Shown: positions 50,008 to 59,471, counted from the stretch's first letter. The stretch is 64,000 nt of DNA from Caenispirillum salinarum AK4 (GCF_000315795.1 NZ_ANHY01000017.1:174821-238820); one strand, 5' to 3'. Notes: generated from the letters alone by a model not told the origin. Made by a program: numbers and translations.

Positions 50008-50617
50008 GGTTAATGCCGCCGCGCGACAGGGCCGCGCCGTGGCGCGCGTGCAGGGCGGTCAGCCGGGCGCCGGTGTCGTCCAGGTGGCGGGCGGCGTCCA
50101 TGGCGCGCTCGAACCCAGAGGCCTGGTTCAGCGGTCCCCGGTCGAAGGATGCGCCCACCGTCAGCGTCAGGAACGACGCGCCCGTCAGCGCGCGCGAGGC
50201 CTGGCCGAACAGGTCGGTGAAGCCGGGCCGCTCGGCGAAGGGTTCGCCGGGCAGGGCGCGGCGGCCGAACTCCTGCTCCATGTCGCGGACGACCGAATTG
50301 ATCTCGGCCGACAGGTGCTCCACCGTACCGGCCACGGCCCGGGCCAGCGACCCCGACATCATCCACAACGAGGCGGCAGGGCGCAGGGCCTCCATGATCA
50401 TTTCCGCCGTCTCCAGACGGCGGGCCATGAACTCTTCCTGCATCTGCCGGCGGGTGGTTTCCCATCCGTCCAGCAGCGACGGCGCCCTGGCGCCTTCGGC
50501 CTGGGGCGCCTTGGCGGGCGCGGCCTTGCCCTCGGCCGCCGCGGAGCGGGCGGTCGGCTGGGGCTGCCAGAGGGCGGGGTTGAGGGCGGTCGCGATCATG
50601 GTCCGGCGTCCGAACAT
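49997..50617 (-). CDS. Hypothetical helical protein
   Basis: The protein is 206 aa and not recognised. The N-terminal 45 residues are Ala/Pro/Gln-rich and probably disordered. The rest is helical with amphipathic segments such as WETTRRQMQEEFMARRLETAEMIMEALRPAASLWMM, and no signal peptide. The pattern is loosely phasin-like but not enough to call. ATG 50617 or 50599 could be the start; neither has a strong ribosome site. A hairpin at 50621-50649 lies immediately upstream. Confidence 0.55.
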   Translation of the reverse strand: MFGRRTMIATALNPALWQPQPTARSAAAEGKAAPAKAPQAEGARAPSLLDGWETTRRQMQEEFMARRLETAEMIMEALRPAASLWMMSGSLARAVAGTVEHLSAEINSVVRDMEQEFGRRALPGEPFAERPGFTDLFGQASRALTGASFLTLTVGASFDRGPLNQASGFERAMDAARHLDDTGARLTALHARHGAALSRGGINLSA

Positions 50618-50620
50618 GCA

Positions 50621-50649
50621 ACAAGGGCAGGCGCGATGCCTGCCCTTGT
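50621..50649. terminator. Perfect hairpin after korB
   Basis: ACAAGGGCAGGC and GCCTGCCCTTGT make a 12-bp perfect stem with a 5-base loop, 54 bases beyond the korB stop. The T run is missing, so termination is likely weak or factor-dependent. Confidence 0.5.
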
Positions 50650-50703
50650 CAGTATGAACCGCCGCGAAAGCGCGTCAATGCGGAAATTGCGCGCAGCGCG
50701 CGA

Positions 50704-51753
50704 TCAGGCGCCGGGGCCTTCCACCATCCAGGTCCGGCCGCGCTTGAGCAGCGCGTTGATGGAGACGTCCGGCGTCTTCTTCCGGGCGTCCGCCTTGTGG
50801 GATGCAACGGAGTCGTCGTGCACCGGGGCGGCGTCCTCGTACAGCACACCGAAGGCCACGGGAAAGTCCGGCCCGGTCATGGCGGCCAGCAGGCCGGCGA
50901 GCACGGGGTCGGTCTTGTCGTGGACCAGCACGTCGGCCTCGCTGATGCCGTTCTCGCCCAGCGTCACCACCTCCAGCTTGAAGGTGCCGGGCTTGACGCG
51001 GATGCCCTTGACCGGCGGCTCGTTCCTGCCGCCGCCGAACAGCAGCGGCTTGCCGTGCTCGACGTGGATGTAGGTGCCGGGCACGGCTTCCTTGCCCGTG
51101 AATTCGCCGAACACGGCGTCGTTGTAGACGATACAGTTCTGCAGGATCTCCACGAAGGCGCAGCCGCGATGCTCGCGGGCGGCCTTCAGCACGTCGGGCA
51201 TCTCCTTGATCCACTTGTCGGCCGTGCGGGCAACGAAGCGCGCACCCGCGCCCATGGCCACCTTGATGGGGTCCAGCGGCGCATCCACCGAGCCTTCCGG
51301 CGTCGACGACGACCTGGTGCCGATGGCGGAGGTGGGCGAGGCCTGGCCCTTGGTCAGGCCGTAGATCTCGTTGTTGAACAGCAGGATCTGGGTGTCGACG
51401 TTGCGGCGGATGATGTGCAGCAGGTGGTTGCCGCCGATAGACAGGCCGTCGCCGTCGCCCGTGACGATCCACACGTCCAGTTCCGGGTTCGCCATCTTCA
51501 CGCCGGTGGCCACCGCGGGCGCGCGGCCGTGGATGGTGTGGAACCCGTAGGTGTCCATGTAGTACGGGAAGCGCGACGAGCATCCGATGCCCGAGACGAA
51601 GACGGTCTTGTCCTTGTCGGCCTTCAGGTCCGCCAGGACCTTCTGCACGCTTTTAAGGATGGCGTAGTCGCCGCAGCCCGGGCACCAGCGAACTTCCTGG
51701 TCGGTGGCGAAATCCTTGGGCGTCAGCTTGGCGGGGGTGGTGGGAGCATTCAT
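50704..51753 (-). CDS. korB: 2-oxoglutarate (2-oxoacid):ferredoxin oxidoreductase, beta subunit
   Basis: The protein is 349 aa. It has WCPGCGDYAILKSVQKVLADL and the thiamine diphosphate-binding segment ELDVWIVTGDGDGLSIGGNHLLH, which holds GDG...N, plus IGCSSRFPYYMDTYGFHTIHGRAPAVATG. With KorA it decarboxylates 2-oxoglutarate to succinyl-CoA, reducing ferredoxin. It begins three bases after the korA stop with GGAGG in the korA end. Pyruvate or other 2-oxoacids are possible substrates. Confidence 0.92.
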   Translation of the reverse strand: MNAPTTPAKLTPKDFATDQEVRWCPGCGDYAILKSVQKVLADLKADKDKTVFVSGIGCSSRFPYYMDTYGFHTIHGRAPAVATGVKMANPELDVWIVTGDGDGLSIGGNHLLHIIRRNVDTQILLFNNEIYGLTKGQASPTSAIGTRSSSTPEGSVDAPLDPIKVAMGAGARFVARTADKWIKEMPDVLKAAREHRGCAFVEILQNCIVYNDAVFGEFTGKEAVPGTYIHVEHGKPLLFGGGRNEPPVKGIRVKPGTFKLEVVTLGENGISEADVLVHDKTDPVLAGLLAAMTGPDFPVAFGVLYEDAAPVHDDSVASHKADARKKTPDVSINALLKRGRTWMVEGPGA

Positions 51754-51756
51754 GGC

Positions 51757-53634
51757 TCAGCCCTCCAGCCGAGACCGCACGGCGGCCTCGATCTCGGCAA
51801 TCTTGAACGGCTGGCCCGTCACCTTGGACAGGCCCTCGTACGGCTTGGCGTAGGTGGCGCGCAGAAGCGTCAGCAGCTGCCCGGTGTTCATCTCGGGCAC
51901 CAGCACCTGGTCGAACCCGTCCAGCAGCGCGCCCAGGTTCTCGGGCAGCGGCCAGATGTGGCGCAGGTGGATGTGGCTGACGTCCAGGCCCTCGGCGCGC
52001 AGGTTGGTCACGGCGCGCTTGATGGGACCGTAGGTGGAGCCCCAGCCGACCACGGCCAGCCGGCCGCGTTCCTTGCCCTGGTCCACCGTCTGCGGCGGGA
52101 TGTCGCGGGCGACACCGGCCACCTTGGCGTGGCGGAAGTCCGTCATGCGCTGGTGGTTGGCCGGGTCGTAGGAGATGTCGCCGGTTTCCGAATCACGCTC
52201 GATGCCGCCCACGCGGTGGGCGAGGCCCGGCGTGCCCGGCTTTGCCCAGTCGCGCGCGAGCGTATCAGGGTCGCGCTTGAAGGGCAGGTAGCCCTCCGGG
52301 TCCTGGCGGAAGGTCACCGGAATCCGCGGCAGGCTGTCCACGTCGGGGATCAGCCAGGGTTCCGATGCATTGGCGATGTAGCCGTCCGACAGCACCATCA
52401 CCGGCACCATGTACTTGGTGGCGATGCGCGTCGCCTCGATGGCCATGGTGAAGCAGTCCGCCGGGCTGTTGGGCGCCAGCACCACCAGCGGCGTGTCGCC
52501 GTTGCGGCCGTAAAGCGCCTGATAGAGGTCCGACTGCTCGGTCTTGGTCGGCAGGCCGGTCGAGGGGCCGGCGCGCTGGGTGTTGATGATGACCAGCGGC
52601 AGTTCGGCGGCCACGGCCAGGCCGATGGCCTCGCCCTTGAGCGCGATGCCGGGGCCCGACGAGCTGGTGACGCCGATGGCGCCGCCGTAGGACGCGCCGA
52701 TGGCCACGCAGGCGGCCGCGATTTCGTCCTCCGCCTGGTGGGTGGTGACGCCATAGGCCGTCAGCTTGACCAGGTGGTGGAGGATGGGCGAGGCCGGCGT
52801 GATGGGATAGCTGGCGAAGACCACTTCCGTCTCGGTCAACTGCGCGGCGGCAGCGAGGCCCAGCGCAAAGCCGTCACCGCCCGTGATGGTGCGGTAGAGA
52901 CCCGGCGGCAGTTCCGCCTTGGGCACGCGGTAGCCGTGGAAGTCCTGCAGAAGCTCCATGGTCTCGCCGAAGGCATGGCCGGCGTTCAGCGCGTCCACGT
53001 TGGCCTTGGCGATGGCGGCGTCCTTGCGGCCGAACTTCTGCTCGATCCACTCGGCCGTCGGCGCGCGGTCGCGGCCGAACACCCAGTAGATGAGGCCGAG
53101 CGCCCAGAAATTCTTGCAGCGCAGGGCATCCACCTTGCCCAGGCCGCTGTCGGCCACGGCCTCCAGCGTCAGGCGCGAGATGTCGATGGGAACGACGTTC
53201 CAGCCTTCCAGGCTGCCGTCCTCCAGCGGATTGACCTCGTAGCCGGCCTTCTTCAGGTCGCGCGGACCGAAGTTGCCGCTGTCGACGATGACCAGCCCGC
53301 CGCGGTTGACCTTGTCGATGTTGGTCTTCAGCGCCGCCGGATTGAAGGCCACCAGGCAGTCGGCGGCATCGCCGGACGTGTTGATGCGCCGGCCGCCGAA
53401 GTTGATCTGGAAGGCCGACACGCCGTAGGTGGTGCCCACCGGCGCCCGGATTTCCGCCGGAAAGTCGGGGAAGGTCGTCAGGTCGTTGCCGGCCAGGGCG
53501 CTGGCGACGGTGAACTGGCCGCCGGTCAACTGGATGCCGTCGCCGGAATCCCCGGCGAACCGCACCACGGCGGACTCCAGCTCGATCCGGTCGCCCTGAC
53601 CGGACTCGGGGTTCAAGGTTTGCGTTTCGCTCAT
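51757..53634 (-). CDS. korA: 2-oxoglutarate (2-oxoacid):ferredoxin oxidoreductase, alpha subunit (gamma-alpha fusion)
   Basis: The protein is 625 aa. The N-terminal ~200 residues are the gamma domain (VRFAGDSGDGIQLTGGQF, FPDFPAEIRAPVGTTYGVSAFQINF). The alpha domain follows with ASYPITPASPILHHL, HQAEDEIAAACVAIGASYGG and VTSSSGPGIALKGEAIGLA. This fused form is typical of KorA in aerobic and microaerobic alphaproteobacteria. No ferredoxin gene is adjacent. A GGAGG precedes the ATG, and a 9-bp hairpin (53646-53666) sits immediately before that ribosome site. Confidence 0.93.
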   Translation of the reverse strand: MSETQTLNPESGQGDRIELESAVVRFAGDSGDGIQLTGGQFTVASALAGNDLTTFPDFPAEIRAPVGTTYGVSAFQINFGGRRINTSGDAADCLVAFNPAALKTNIDKVNRGGLVIVDSGNFGPRDLKKAGYEVNPLEDGSLEGWNVVPIDISRLTLEAVADSGLGKVDALRCKNFWALGLIYWVFGRDRAPTAEWIEQKFGRKDAAIAKANVDALNAGHAFGETMELLQDFHGYRVPKAELPPGLYRTITGGDGFALGLAAAAQLTETEVVFASYPITPASPILHHLVKLTAYGVTTHQAEDEIAAACVAIGASYGGAIGVTSSSGPGIALKGEAIGLAVAAELPLVIINTQRAGPSTGLPTKTEQSDLYQALYGRNGDTPLVVLAPNSPADCFTMAIEATRIATKYMVPVMVLSDGYIANASEPWLIPDVDSLPRIPVTFRQDPEGYLPFKRDPDTLARDWAKPGTPGLAHRVGGIERDSETGDISYDPANHQRMTDFRHAKVAGVARDIPPQTVDQGKERGRLAVVGWGSTYGPIKRAVTNLRAEGLDVSHIHLRHIWPLPENLGALLDGFDQVLVPEMNTGQLLTLLRATYAKPYEGLSKVTGQPFKIAEIEAAVRSRLEG

Positions 53635-53890
53635 GCCATCCTCCGGCCGTGGCAGCCACGGCCGTTCCTAGTTGGGAACCGCTGCGGCACGCGATGGCAC
53701 CCCTCGGCCTTCGCGCCCGCGAAAGGGCTCCATCAATAGACGATCGAAGCCCCGTCGTCAGCAGGAAAAACCGACACTTTCGCTTCGTCTTTCCGGCGCT
53801 GTTCCGTTCACATAGGAAGCTTGCGCCGCCGGGTCCAGCGGCGCAAGCCGTTAGCATGCACACAATACGTAAGAGGTGCCCGTCGCCACG
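53635..53890. other. Intergenic region between korA and the chemoreceptor gene
   Basis: It holds a perfect 9-bp hairpin CGGCCGTGG-CAG-CCACGGCCG (53646-53666) abutting the korA ribosome site, and a perfect 11-bp hairpin GCTTGCGCCGC/GCGGCGCAAGC (53819-53848) 42 bases beyond the chemoreceptor stop. The second probably ends the chemoreceptor transcript, although its T run is poor. The korA promoter should lie between them but no clear -35/-10 pair was found. Confidence 0.5.
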
Positions 53891-56227
53891 TCAGGCCGCG
53901 GTGGTCTTCCGCAGGCCCTCGGCGAGTTCGTTGAGCAGGTCCAGCACCTGATGGCTGGCGTCGTTCATCTCGTGGACGTGCTTGAGCGCCGTTTCGCGTT
54001 CGTTGTCGGCGGCCGCCTTCAAGGCGGCAATGCCGGCAGCGTGGACGCGGGCGTGCGGCTTTTCGATCCGCTTGAAGGCATCCTGCTCGCGCACGGCCGG
54101 GTCCTGCACACCATCGTACCACTTGCCCAGGCGGCAGGCGTGGTGGTCGGGCACGTCCTTGACCGCCCACTTGCCGCGGCCGATGACCGAGTCGATGATC
54201 TTCTTCTTGAAGACCACGTGATCGTTCTTGGCCACCTGCACGATGGCGAGCGCGCTGCCCACCTTGGCGAACTCGCCGACGCGCTCGTTCAGCACGGCGG
54301 CGGCGCGGTCCATGGCGGCCAGCACCTCGCCGATTTCCTCATCGTTGCGCCGGGCGGTGTCGGCGATGGCGTTGGTCCCGCGGGAGACCTCGGACGCCGC
54401 CGCCGTCTGCTGGCTGAGAATGGCGGCGATCTCGCCGATCTTGCCGTTCACGCCGTTGACGCTGCCGGCGATGGACTGCAGGCGGTCGCCCAGGTTGTTG
54501 ACGGCGCCGCGACCGTCCTCCACCGCCTTGGCGCCGCTTTCCATGGCGTGGACGATGGAGTCCATCTCGGTGCGTAGCGCCTCGATGCGGGCGCGGATGT
54601 CCTCGGTCGCCCGGCCGGTCTGGCTGGCGAGCGTCTTGACCTCGCCGGCGACCACCGCGAAGCCCTTGCCGGCGTCACCGGCCCGCGCGGCTTCGATGGT
54701 GGCGTTGAGGGCGAGGAGGTTGGTCTGGTCGGCGATGTCCTCGATTTCCTGGACGATGACGCCGATCTGCTCGGATGCCTTGGCGAGGCTGTCGACGGTC
54801 TTGGCGGCATCGCTGACGGCGCCGAAGATGCTTTCCATGGTGGAGACGGCGTGGTGAGAGGCCGACAGCCCGTCGTTGGCCGCGCCCTCGGCCTCGCGCG
54901 CACCATCGGCGGCGGTGTCGGAGTTGCCCGAGATTTCCCGCACGCTCGCCACCAGTTCCTCCACGGCCGAGGCCATGGCCTGGCTCTGCTGCGCCGCGCC
55001 CGAGATTTCCTCCATCATGTGGGCCAGGACGATCATGGCTTCGTTGGATTGGATGGCGGCCTCGACCACGCCCGCAAGATGGCTTTCGGTCTCGCGCCGG
55101 ACGGCCTGTTCGCGCTCGGCCAGTTCGCGCACGCGGTCGCCCTGGGCGGCTTCGCTTTCGGCCACGTCGCGGGCGTGGGTGCGCAGGCCTTCCAGCGCGC
55201 GGGCCATGGCGCCGATCTCGTCGCCGCGCGCCTGGGCCGGAATGTCGACGTCGTACCGGCCGTCGACGATGGCGCCCATGGCACCGGTCATGCGGCCGAC
55301 CGGGCCGGCGATGGACCGCGCGATCAGGAAGCCCAGCACCGAGGCGACCAGCACCGCCCCCAGCGCCGTCAGTACGGTGCGGCTGCGGGCGTCGGACAGT
55401 TGGGCGGTATAGGGGGTGGCGTCCATGACGATTTCGGCCACACCGATGGGGCGGCCGGAAAAATCCGTCACCGCGTGGGCATAAACGCCCACCGCGCCGC
55501 CCGCCGTGTCCATGCGGCTCAGCACGGGTTCGCCGTCCAGGGCTTCGGCCAGGGCCGCGGGCTCAAGCAGGCCGCCGCCGTCGATGGTGGAGGCAAAGGT
55601 GTCGAAGCCGCCGCCCTCGGCCACCGTGTGCAGGGCGACGTGCAGGTTCGTCGTCTCGGTGAAGCGCTCGAAGAAGGCGGGGCCGAAGCTGGTGCCGAAC
55701 TCCACCGTGCCCAGGTGGCGGCCGTTATCGGTGACCGGCGCCACGCCGCGCACGCCCAGGCCGGCGACGCCCTTCTCCAGCCCGGTGACGGGGCGGCTGT
55801 CGGCGTTGGCCTCGACCACCGTCTTGCGGAAGCCCGACAGGTCGTCGCCGAACTTCTCGGGCTTGTGGACGCGCAGAAGGCTGGTGGCGGGCGGTTCGTG
55901 GAACTGGAACTGTCGCACGTCCCAGTCCTCGCGCAGGCGGTCGTAACCGGGCAGGAACAGGTCGGACAGCGCCGCGCGGTCGCCCTCGGCCATGGCCTGC
56001 TTGACCGGCGGCAGGCCGGCCACCAGGGCGCCCATGGAAACGGCGCGCAGGGCCTCGGCCTCGATGCCCGCCATCATCTTCTGGTAGCCCTGGTTGAGCT
56101 GCCGCTGCAGCGACCGTGAGATCAATTCGTCGGCCGACATGAGGGAGGGAACCGCAACCGCCGCGGCCGTCAGGCCGGACAGCAGCACCATTGCGATGCC
56201 GATGCGCGCCAGGATGTTGATCTTCAT
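53891..56227 (-). CDS. Methyl-accepting chemotaxis protein with Cache sensor and CZB domain
   Basis: The protein is 778 aa. An N-terminal membrane segment (8-30) and a second (about 280-300) flank a periplasmic double-Cache sensor with [35 protein letters not shown] and [22 protein letters not shown] region and a coiled-coil signalling domain follow with the hairpin tip [44 protein letters not shown]. The C-terminal ~110 residues are a CZB (chemoreceptor zinc-binding) domain with the [13 protein letters not shown] motif. CZB domains bind zinc through His/Cys and tune receptors to oxidants or zinc. The ligand of the Cache domain is unknown. Confidence 0.92.
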   Translation of the reverse strand: MKINILARIGIAMVLLSGLTAAAVAVPSLMSADELISRSLQRQLNQGYQKMMAGIEAEALRAVSMGALVAGLPPVKQAMAEGDRAALSDLFLPGYDRLREDWDVRQFQFHEPPATSLLRVHKPEKFGDDLSGFRKTVVEANADSRPVTGLEKGVAGLGVRGVAPVTDNGRHLGTVEFGTSFGPAFFERFTETTNLHVALHTVAEGGGFDTFASTIDGGGLLEPAALAEALDGEPVLSRMDTAGGAVGVYAHAVTDFSGRPIGVAEIVMDATPYTAQLSDARSRTVLTALGAVLVASVLGFLIARSIAGPVGRMTGAMGAIVDGRYDVDIPAQARGDEIGAMARALEGLRTHARDVAESEAAQGDRVRELAEREQAVRRETESHLAGVVEAAIQSNEAMIVLAHMMEEISGAAQQSQAMASAVEELVASVREISGNSDTAADGAREAEGAANDGLSASHHAVSTMESIFGAVSDAAKTVDSLAKASEQIGVIVQEIEDIADQTNLLALNATIEAARAGDAGKGFAVVAGEVKTLASQTGRATEDIRARIEALRTEMDSIVHAMESGAKAVEDGRGAVNNLGDRLQSIAGSVNGVNGKIGEIAAILSQQTAAASEVSRGTNAIADTARRNDEEIGEVLAAMDRAAAVLNERVGEFAKVGSALAIVQVAKNDHVVFKKKIIDSVIGRGKWAVKDVPDHHACRLGKWYDGVQDPAVREQDAFKRIEKPHARVHAAGIAALKAAADNERETALKHVHEMNDASHQVLDLLNELAEGLRKTTAA

Positions 56228-56336
56228 GACCGCCCTCTTTCCCGCTTTATTCCTGAAAGGTACTTTAGAGGGAGGTTATACGCGATTCGGCCTATTTCCA
56301 CCTTTTCCGTCGAGACCGGACGGATATGCGCGATTT

Positions 56337-57008
56337 TCAGGGCTCCGCCCATTCACGCATGAGGTTCGACCAGGTCTTGGACAGCAGGTCGAAGACCGGC
56401 GTCTTGCCGTCCTTGTCGAAGATCGTCCGGCGGGCGCGCTCCAGGTCGAACAGCATCTCGCGGTGGGCGGGGTCGCGCACCAGGCTCTGGGTCCAAGTCA
56501 CGGCGACGCGCCGCTCGCCGGCGGTCACGGGCTCCACCCGGTGCAGCGTCGTGGACGGATAAACGATGGCCGCACCGCGCGGCAGCTTGTAGCGCTGGGT
56601 GCCGGCGGTGGTTTCCATGGTCAGTTCGCCGCCCTCGTAGTCCTCGGGCGCGCTGATGAACACGGTGGTGGAGACGTCGGTGCGCACGGCCCGGCCGTCG
56701 GGGCCGCGCATCAGGCTGTCGTCGACGTGGTTGCCGTAGGTCATGTCGTTGCTGTACCGCGCCACCAGCGGCGGCAGGATCTGCTTGGGTACCGCCGCGG
56801 CGGAGAAGGTGGCGTTGCGGTTCAGCGCGTCGATGACGATCTTCTGCGCCTTCCGCAGCGCGTCGCCGGCCATCTGCTCGTTCTTCTTCACAAGGCGCGC
56901 GTTCCACCCGGCGGTCTTGGTGCCGGGCTGGAAGTCGCCCGACTCCAGCAAGCCGTCCAGCGCCGCAAGGTCGTCGGCCGACAGCACGTCGGCAATGCAC
57001 AGCAACAT
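56337..57008 (-). CDS. PiuC-like Fe(II)/2-oxoglutarate PKHD-type hydroxylase
   Basis: The protein is 223 aa. The iron ligands are His94 and Asp96 in GNHVDDSLM and His156 in STTLHRVEP, and Arg167 would bind 2-oxoglutarate. N-terminal LSADDLAALDGLL, the central YEGGELTMET and the C-terminal WTQSLVRDPAHREMLFDLERARRTIF match PiuC/YbiX. Members are iron-regulated and usually sit with siderophore receptors; no receptor is adjacent here. A divergent promoter with a Fur-like site overlaps its -35 region. Confidence 0.92.
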   Translation of the reverse strand: MLLCIADVLSADDLAALDGLLESGDFQPGTKTAGWNARLVKKNEQMAGDALRKAQKIVIDALNRNATFSAAAVPKQILPPLVARYSNDMTYGNHVDDSLMRGPDGRAVRTDVSTTVFISAPEDYEGGELTMETTAGTQRYKLPRGAAIVYPSTTLHRVEPVTAGERRVAVTWTQSLVRDPAHREMLFDLERARRTIFDKDGKTPVFDLLSKTWSNLMREWAEP

Positions 57009-57092
57009 GGTGTCGCCACTCCTTTACCAGTTGATCCGCAAGCGTAGGCCGATCTGCCGTTTGCGGTAAATCCCTACAGAAAATCGGTCATT

Positions 57093-57127
57093 TTACTATT
57101 GAACCTGAGAATGATTTTCAATACCAG
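57093..57127. promoter_or_regulatory. Divergent promoters sharing a Fur-box-like site
   Basis: Leftward: TTGAAA (minus, 57121-57116) and TAGTAA (57098-57093), 17 bases apart, for the hydroxylase. Rightward: TTGAAC (57099-57104) and TACCAG (57122-57127), 17 bases apart, for the GGE-repeat gene. Between them GAGAATGATTTTCAATACC (57107-57125) matches the classic 19-bp Fur box at 14 of 19 positions. An ATTGAA/TTCAAT dyad (57098-57122) frames it. One bound repressor could shut both promoters in iron-rich conditions. Confidence 0.65.
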
Positions 57128-57199
57128 TTTTGAGGAGCGGCATCCTGCGCGACGCCGTTGGCGAACGACGATCAACACCACAAGGAAAGGGAAGCCCGA

Positions 57200-58132
57200 A
57201 TGCGAGAGGGAACCATCAAGCTGTGGAGCGGCCTGAGCGTGGCGCTGGTTATGGGCGCCGGCGGCGCGGCGGTCACCTCTGCCGAAGCCGACGCTGCCCC
57301 CGTGCATTTGGAAAAACCCGCCCCGCAGGTACTGGGCGCGACGCTGGTCGCCGGCGGTGAAGGCGGCGAAGGCGGCGAAGCCGGCCACGCGGTCTCCTCC
57401 GGTGGTGAGGGCGGTGAAGGCGGCGAGGCCGGCCATGCCATGTCCGCCGGCGGCGAAGGCGGAGAAGGCGGAGAAGGCGGCGAAGGCGGCGAGGCCGGCG
57501 CCTTCTCCGAGCTGGACCACCACGCCGCGGCGGTCGGCCAGCTTCTGCTTCTGCGCGGCCATGTGGACATCGGCCGGACGCTCTACGCCCAAGGCAAGCC
57601 CAAGGACGCTCTGCCGCACTTCATGCATCCGGCCGAGGAAATCCTCGACGGCGTCGAAGGCGAACTGCACGAGCACGGCATCACCGACATGCGCGACCAC
57701 CTCGACGCCCTGGTCGAGGCCGCCAAGGCCGGCGCCGATGCCGACAAGGTGACCGAACTGGCCGAGACCGTCGACGCCCAGGTCGGCAACGCTATCACGG
57801 TGGTCGGCGAGGATCACATGCGCGAGCCGGCTTTCCTGTACGACGTCTCGAAGTCGGTCATGGAAACGGCCGTGGCCGAATATCAGGCCGCCTTCCGCGA
57901 CGGCCGCATCGCCAACGTGGTGGAGTACCAGGACAGCCGCGGCTTCATCCTGGCGCTGGAGGACTTCCTGACCGACAACGGCCTGGGCGAGGACGACAAG
58001 CTTCTGCAGGCCGTCCGCGACCTGAAGCCGGCCTGGCCGACGGTGGAGGCACCCGAGACGCCGGCCATGGAGCCCGGCGCGGTGCTCGCCGGCCTGTCGC
58101 GCATCGAGCTGATGTCCAACGACTACCGCTAG
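57200..58132 (+). CDS. Exported protein with GGE-tripeptide repeats, possibly metal-binding
   Basis: The protein is 310 aa. A signal peptide (LWSGLSVALVMGAGGAAVTSAEA) is followed by a low-complexity zone at 52-100 made of GGE repeats broken by AGHAVSS and AGHAMSA. The remaining 210 residues are helical with a His-rich start: LDHHAAAVGQLLLLRGHVDIGRTLYAQGKPKDALPHFMHPAEEIL. I have the impression that such GEGGE proteins recur beside di-heme peroxidases in other bacteria, but the family has no function I know. It is the first gene rightward from the Fur-like promoter and 25 bases before the peroxidase, so it is probably periplasmic and part of an iron-responsive oxidation or iron-uptake system. 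ATG 57200 follows AAGGAAAGGG. Confidence 0.7.
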   Translation: MREGTIKLWSGLSVALVMGAGGAAVTSAEADAAPVHLEKPAPQVLGATLVAGGEGGEGGEAGHAVSSGGEGGEGGEAGHAMSAGGEGGEGGEGGEGGEAGAFSELDHHAAAVGQLLLLRGHVDIGRTLYAQGKPKDALPHFMHPAEEILDGVEGELHEHGITDMRDHLDALVEAAKAGADADKVTELAETVDAQVGNAITVVGEDHMREPAFLYDVSKSVMETAVAEYQAAFRDGRIANVVEYQDSRGFILALEDFLTDNGLGEDDKLLQAVRDLKPAWPTVEAPETPAMEPGAVLAGLSRIELMSNDYR

Positions 58133-58157
58133 GCCCGCACGGCGCGGGGAAGGGGCG

Positions 58158-59471
58158 ATGATGCGACTGCGGTATATCCTCGGCGGCGCCATTTGGGCGG
58201 CCGCCCTGGCCGTCGCCGTCTCCGGCGGGCCGGCCCGTGCTGCCGCGCCCGAACTGCTGGAAGCCTTCCAGCGGCCGGACAGCGTGCCCTTCCCCGCGAC
58301 CAATCCCTACAGCCCGGAGAAGGCGGCGCTGGGGGAGCGGCTGTTCTTCGACGCGCGCCTGTCGGGCGCCAACGACCGCTCCTGCGCCAGTTGCCATCGC
58401 CCCGACGCCGGTTTCGAAGACGGCCTGCCCACCGGCAAGGCCATCGACGGCTCCGCCCTCGGCCGCCGGGTGCCGACCATCGTCAACGGCGCCTGGCAGG
58501 CCCGGTTCTTCTGGGACGGCCGGGCGGCGAGCCTGGAGGCCCAGGCCCTGGGCCCCATCCAGAACCCCCGCGAGATGGACCAGGACCTGACCGATCTGGT
58601 GGCGGAACTGCGGGCCGACGACGACCTGGTGGCCGCCTTCGCCGAGGCCTTTCCCGACTCCGAGCCGGCGCTGACGGCGGAAACCATCGCCACAGCCCTG
58701 GCGACCTACGAGCGCACGGTGATCTCGGGCCTTGCGCCCTTCGACCGCTGGGCGGCCGGCGATGCGGATGCCGTCGGTGCCGCCGCCAAGCGCGGCTTCG
58801 ACCTGTTCACCGGCAAGGCGGGCTGCGTGTCCTGCCATTCGGGCTGGGACTTCACCGACGGCGCCTTTCACGACATCGGCCTGGCCGGCGACGACCGCGG
58901 CCGCGGGGAAATCCTCGACATGCCCGAGGTCGATCACGCGTTCAAGACGCCCACCCTGCGCGATCTGCCCAAGCGCGGCCCCTTCATGCACGACGGGTCG
59001 CTGCCGACGCTCGCCGCCGTGGTCGATCATTATGTGGACGGCACCCCCAAGCCGGCGGAACGCCCGACGCTGTCGCCCGACCTGCCGGATATCACGCTGA
59101 CGCCGGCGGAGCGCGCGGACCTTGTGGCCTTCCTGGAAAGCCTGGACGCCGACGCGCCGCCGCCGCCCTTCCGGGCAGAAACGCTGGAGCCCGCGACGGC
59201 GACCCTGTCGGTGCCCGAGGTCAGCCAGCGCGACAAAACCTTCGCGCCGGGTGCGGTGAAGGTGGCCGTGGGGCAGCCGCTGCGCATCCTCAACGACGAC
59301 ACCCGCGACCACAACGTGCGGGTCGACGACCCGCGCCACACCGCCAACTCGGGCTTCCAGGAGCCGGGGGAGACGGTGGAGCTGGCTTTTCCAGAGCCCG
59401 GCACCTACCACGCCTTCTGCGGCATCCATCCGCGCATGGAACTGGTGGTCGAGGTGGTGGACGAGCCTTGA
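58158..59471 (+). CDS. Periplasmic di-heme cytochrome c peroxidase/MauG-like protein fused to a cupredoxin
   Basis: The protein is 437 aa with a signal peptide (to about residue 29). Two c-type heme sites are CASCH (76-80) and CVSCH (223-227), in the order and spacing of the bacterial di-heme peroxidase/MauG family, with FWDGRAASLEAQALGPI and KTPTLRDLPKRGPFMHDGS as further hallmarks. Residues 345-437 form a plastocyanin-like domain with type 1 copper ligands His385, Cys421, His424 and Met427 (DHNVRV and FCGIHPRM). The copper domain could pass electrons to or from the hemes. It sits in the iron-controlled unit after the GGE-repeat gene. Confidence 0.88.
   Translation: MMRLRYILGGAIWAAALAVAVSGGPARAAAPELLEAFQRPDSVPFPATNPYSPEKAALGERLFFDARLSGANDRSCASCHRPDAGFEDGLPTGKAIDGSALGRRVPTIVNGAWQARFFWDGRAASLEAQALGPIQNPREMDQDLTDLVAELRADDDLVAAFAEAFPDSEPALTAETIATALATYERTVISGLAPFDRWAAGDADAVGAAAKRGFDLFTGKAGCVSCHSGWDFTDGAFHDIGLAGDDRGRGEILDMPEVDHAFKTPTLRDLPKRGPFMHDGSLPTLAAVVDHYVDGTPKPAERPTLSPDLPDITLTPAERADLVAFLESLDADAPPPPFRAETLEPATATLSVPEVSQRDKTFAPGAVKVAVGQPLRILNDDTRDHNVRVDDPRHTANSGFQEPGETVELAFPEPGTYHAFCGIHPRMELVVEVVDEP

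Noticed and set aside
50797..53739. 980-codon plus-strand open frame
   Set aside because: It is antisense to korB and korA and is His/Gln/Val-rich with no recognisable motif.
57350..57500. Possible CRISPR-like repeat array
   Set aside because: The 9-base units are in frame and encode GGE repeats. There are no unique spacers.
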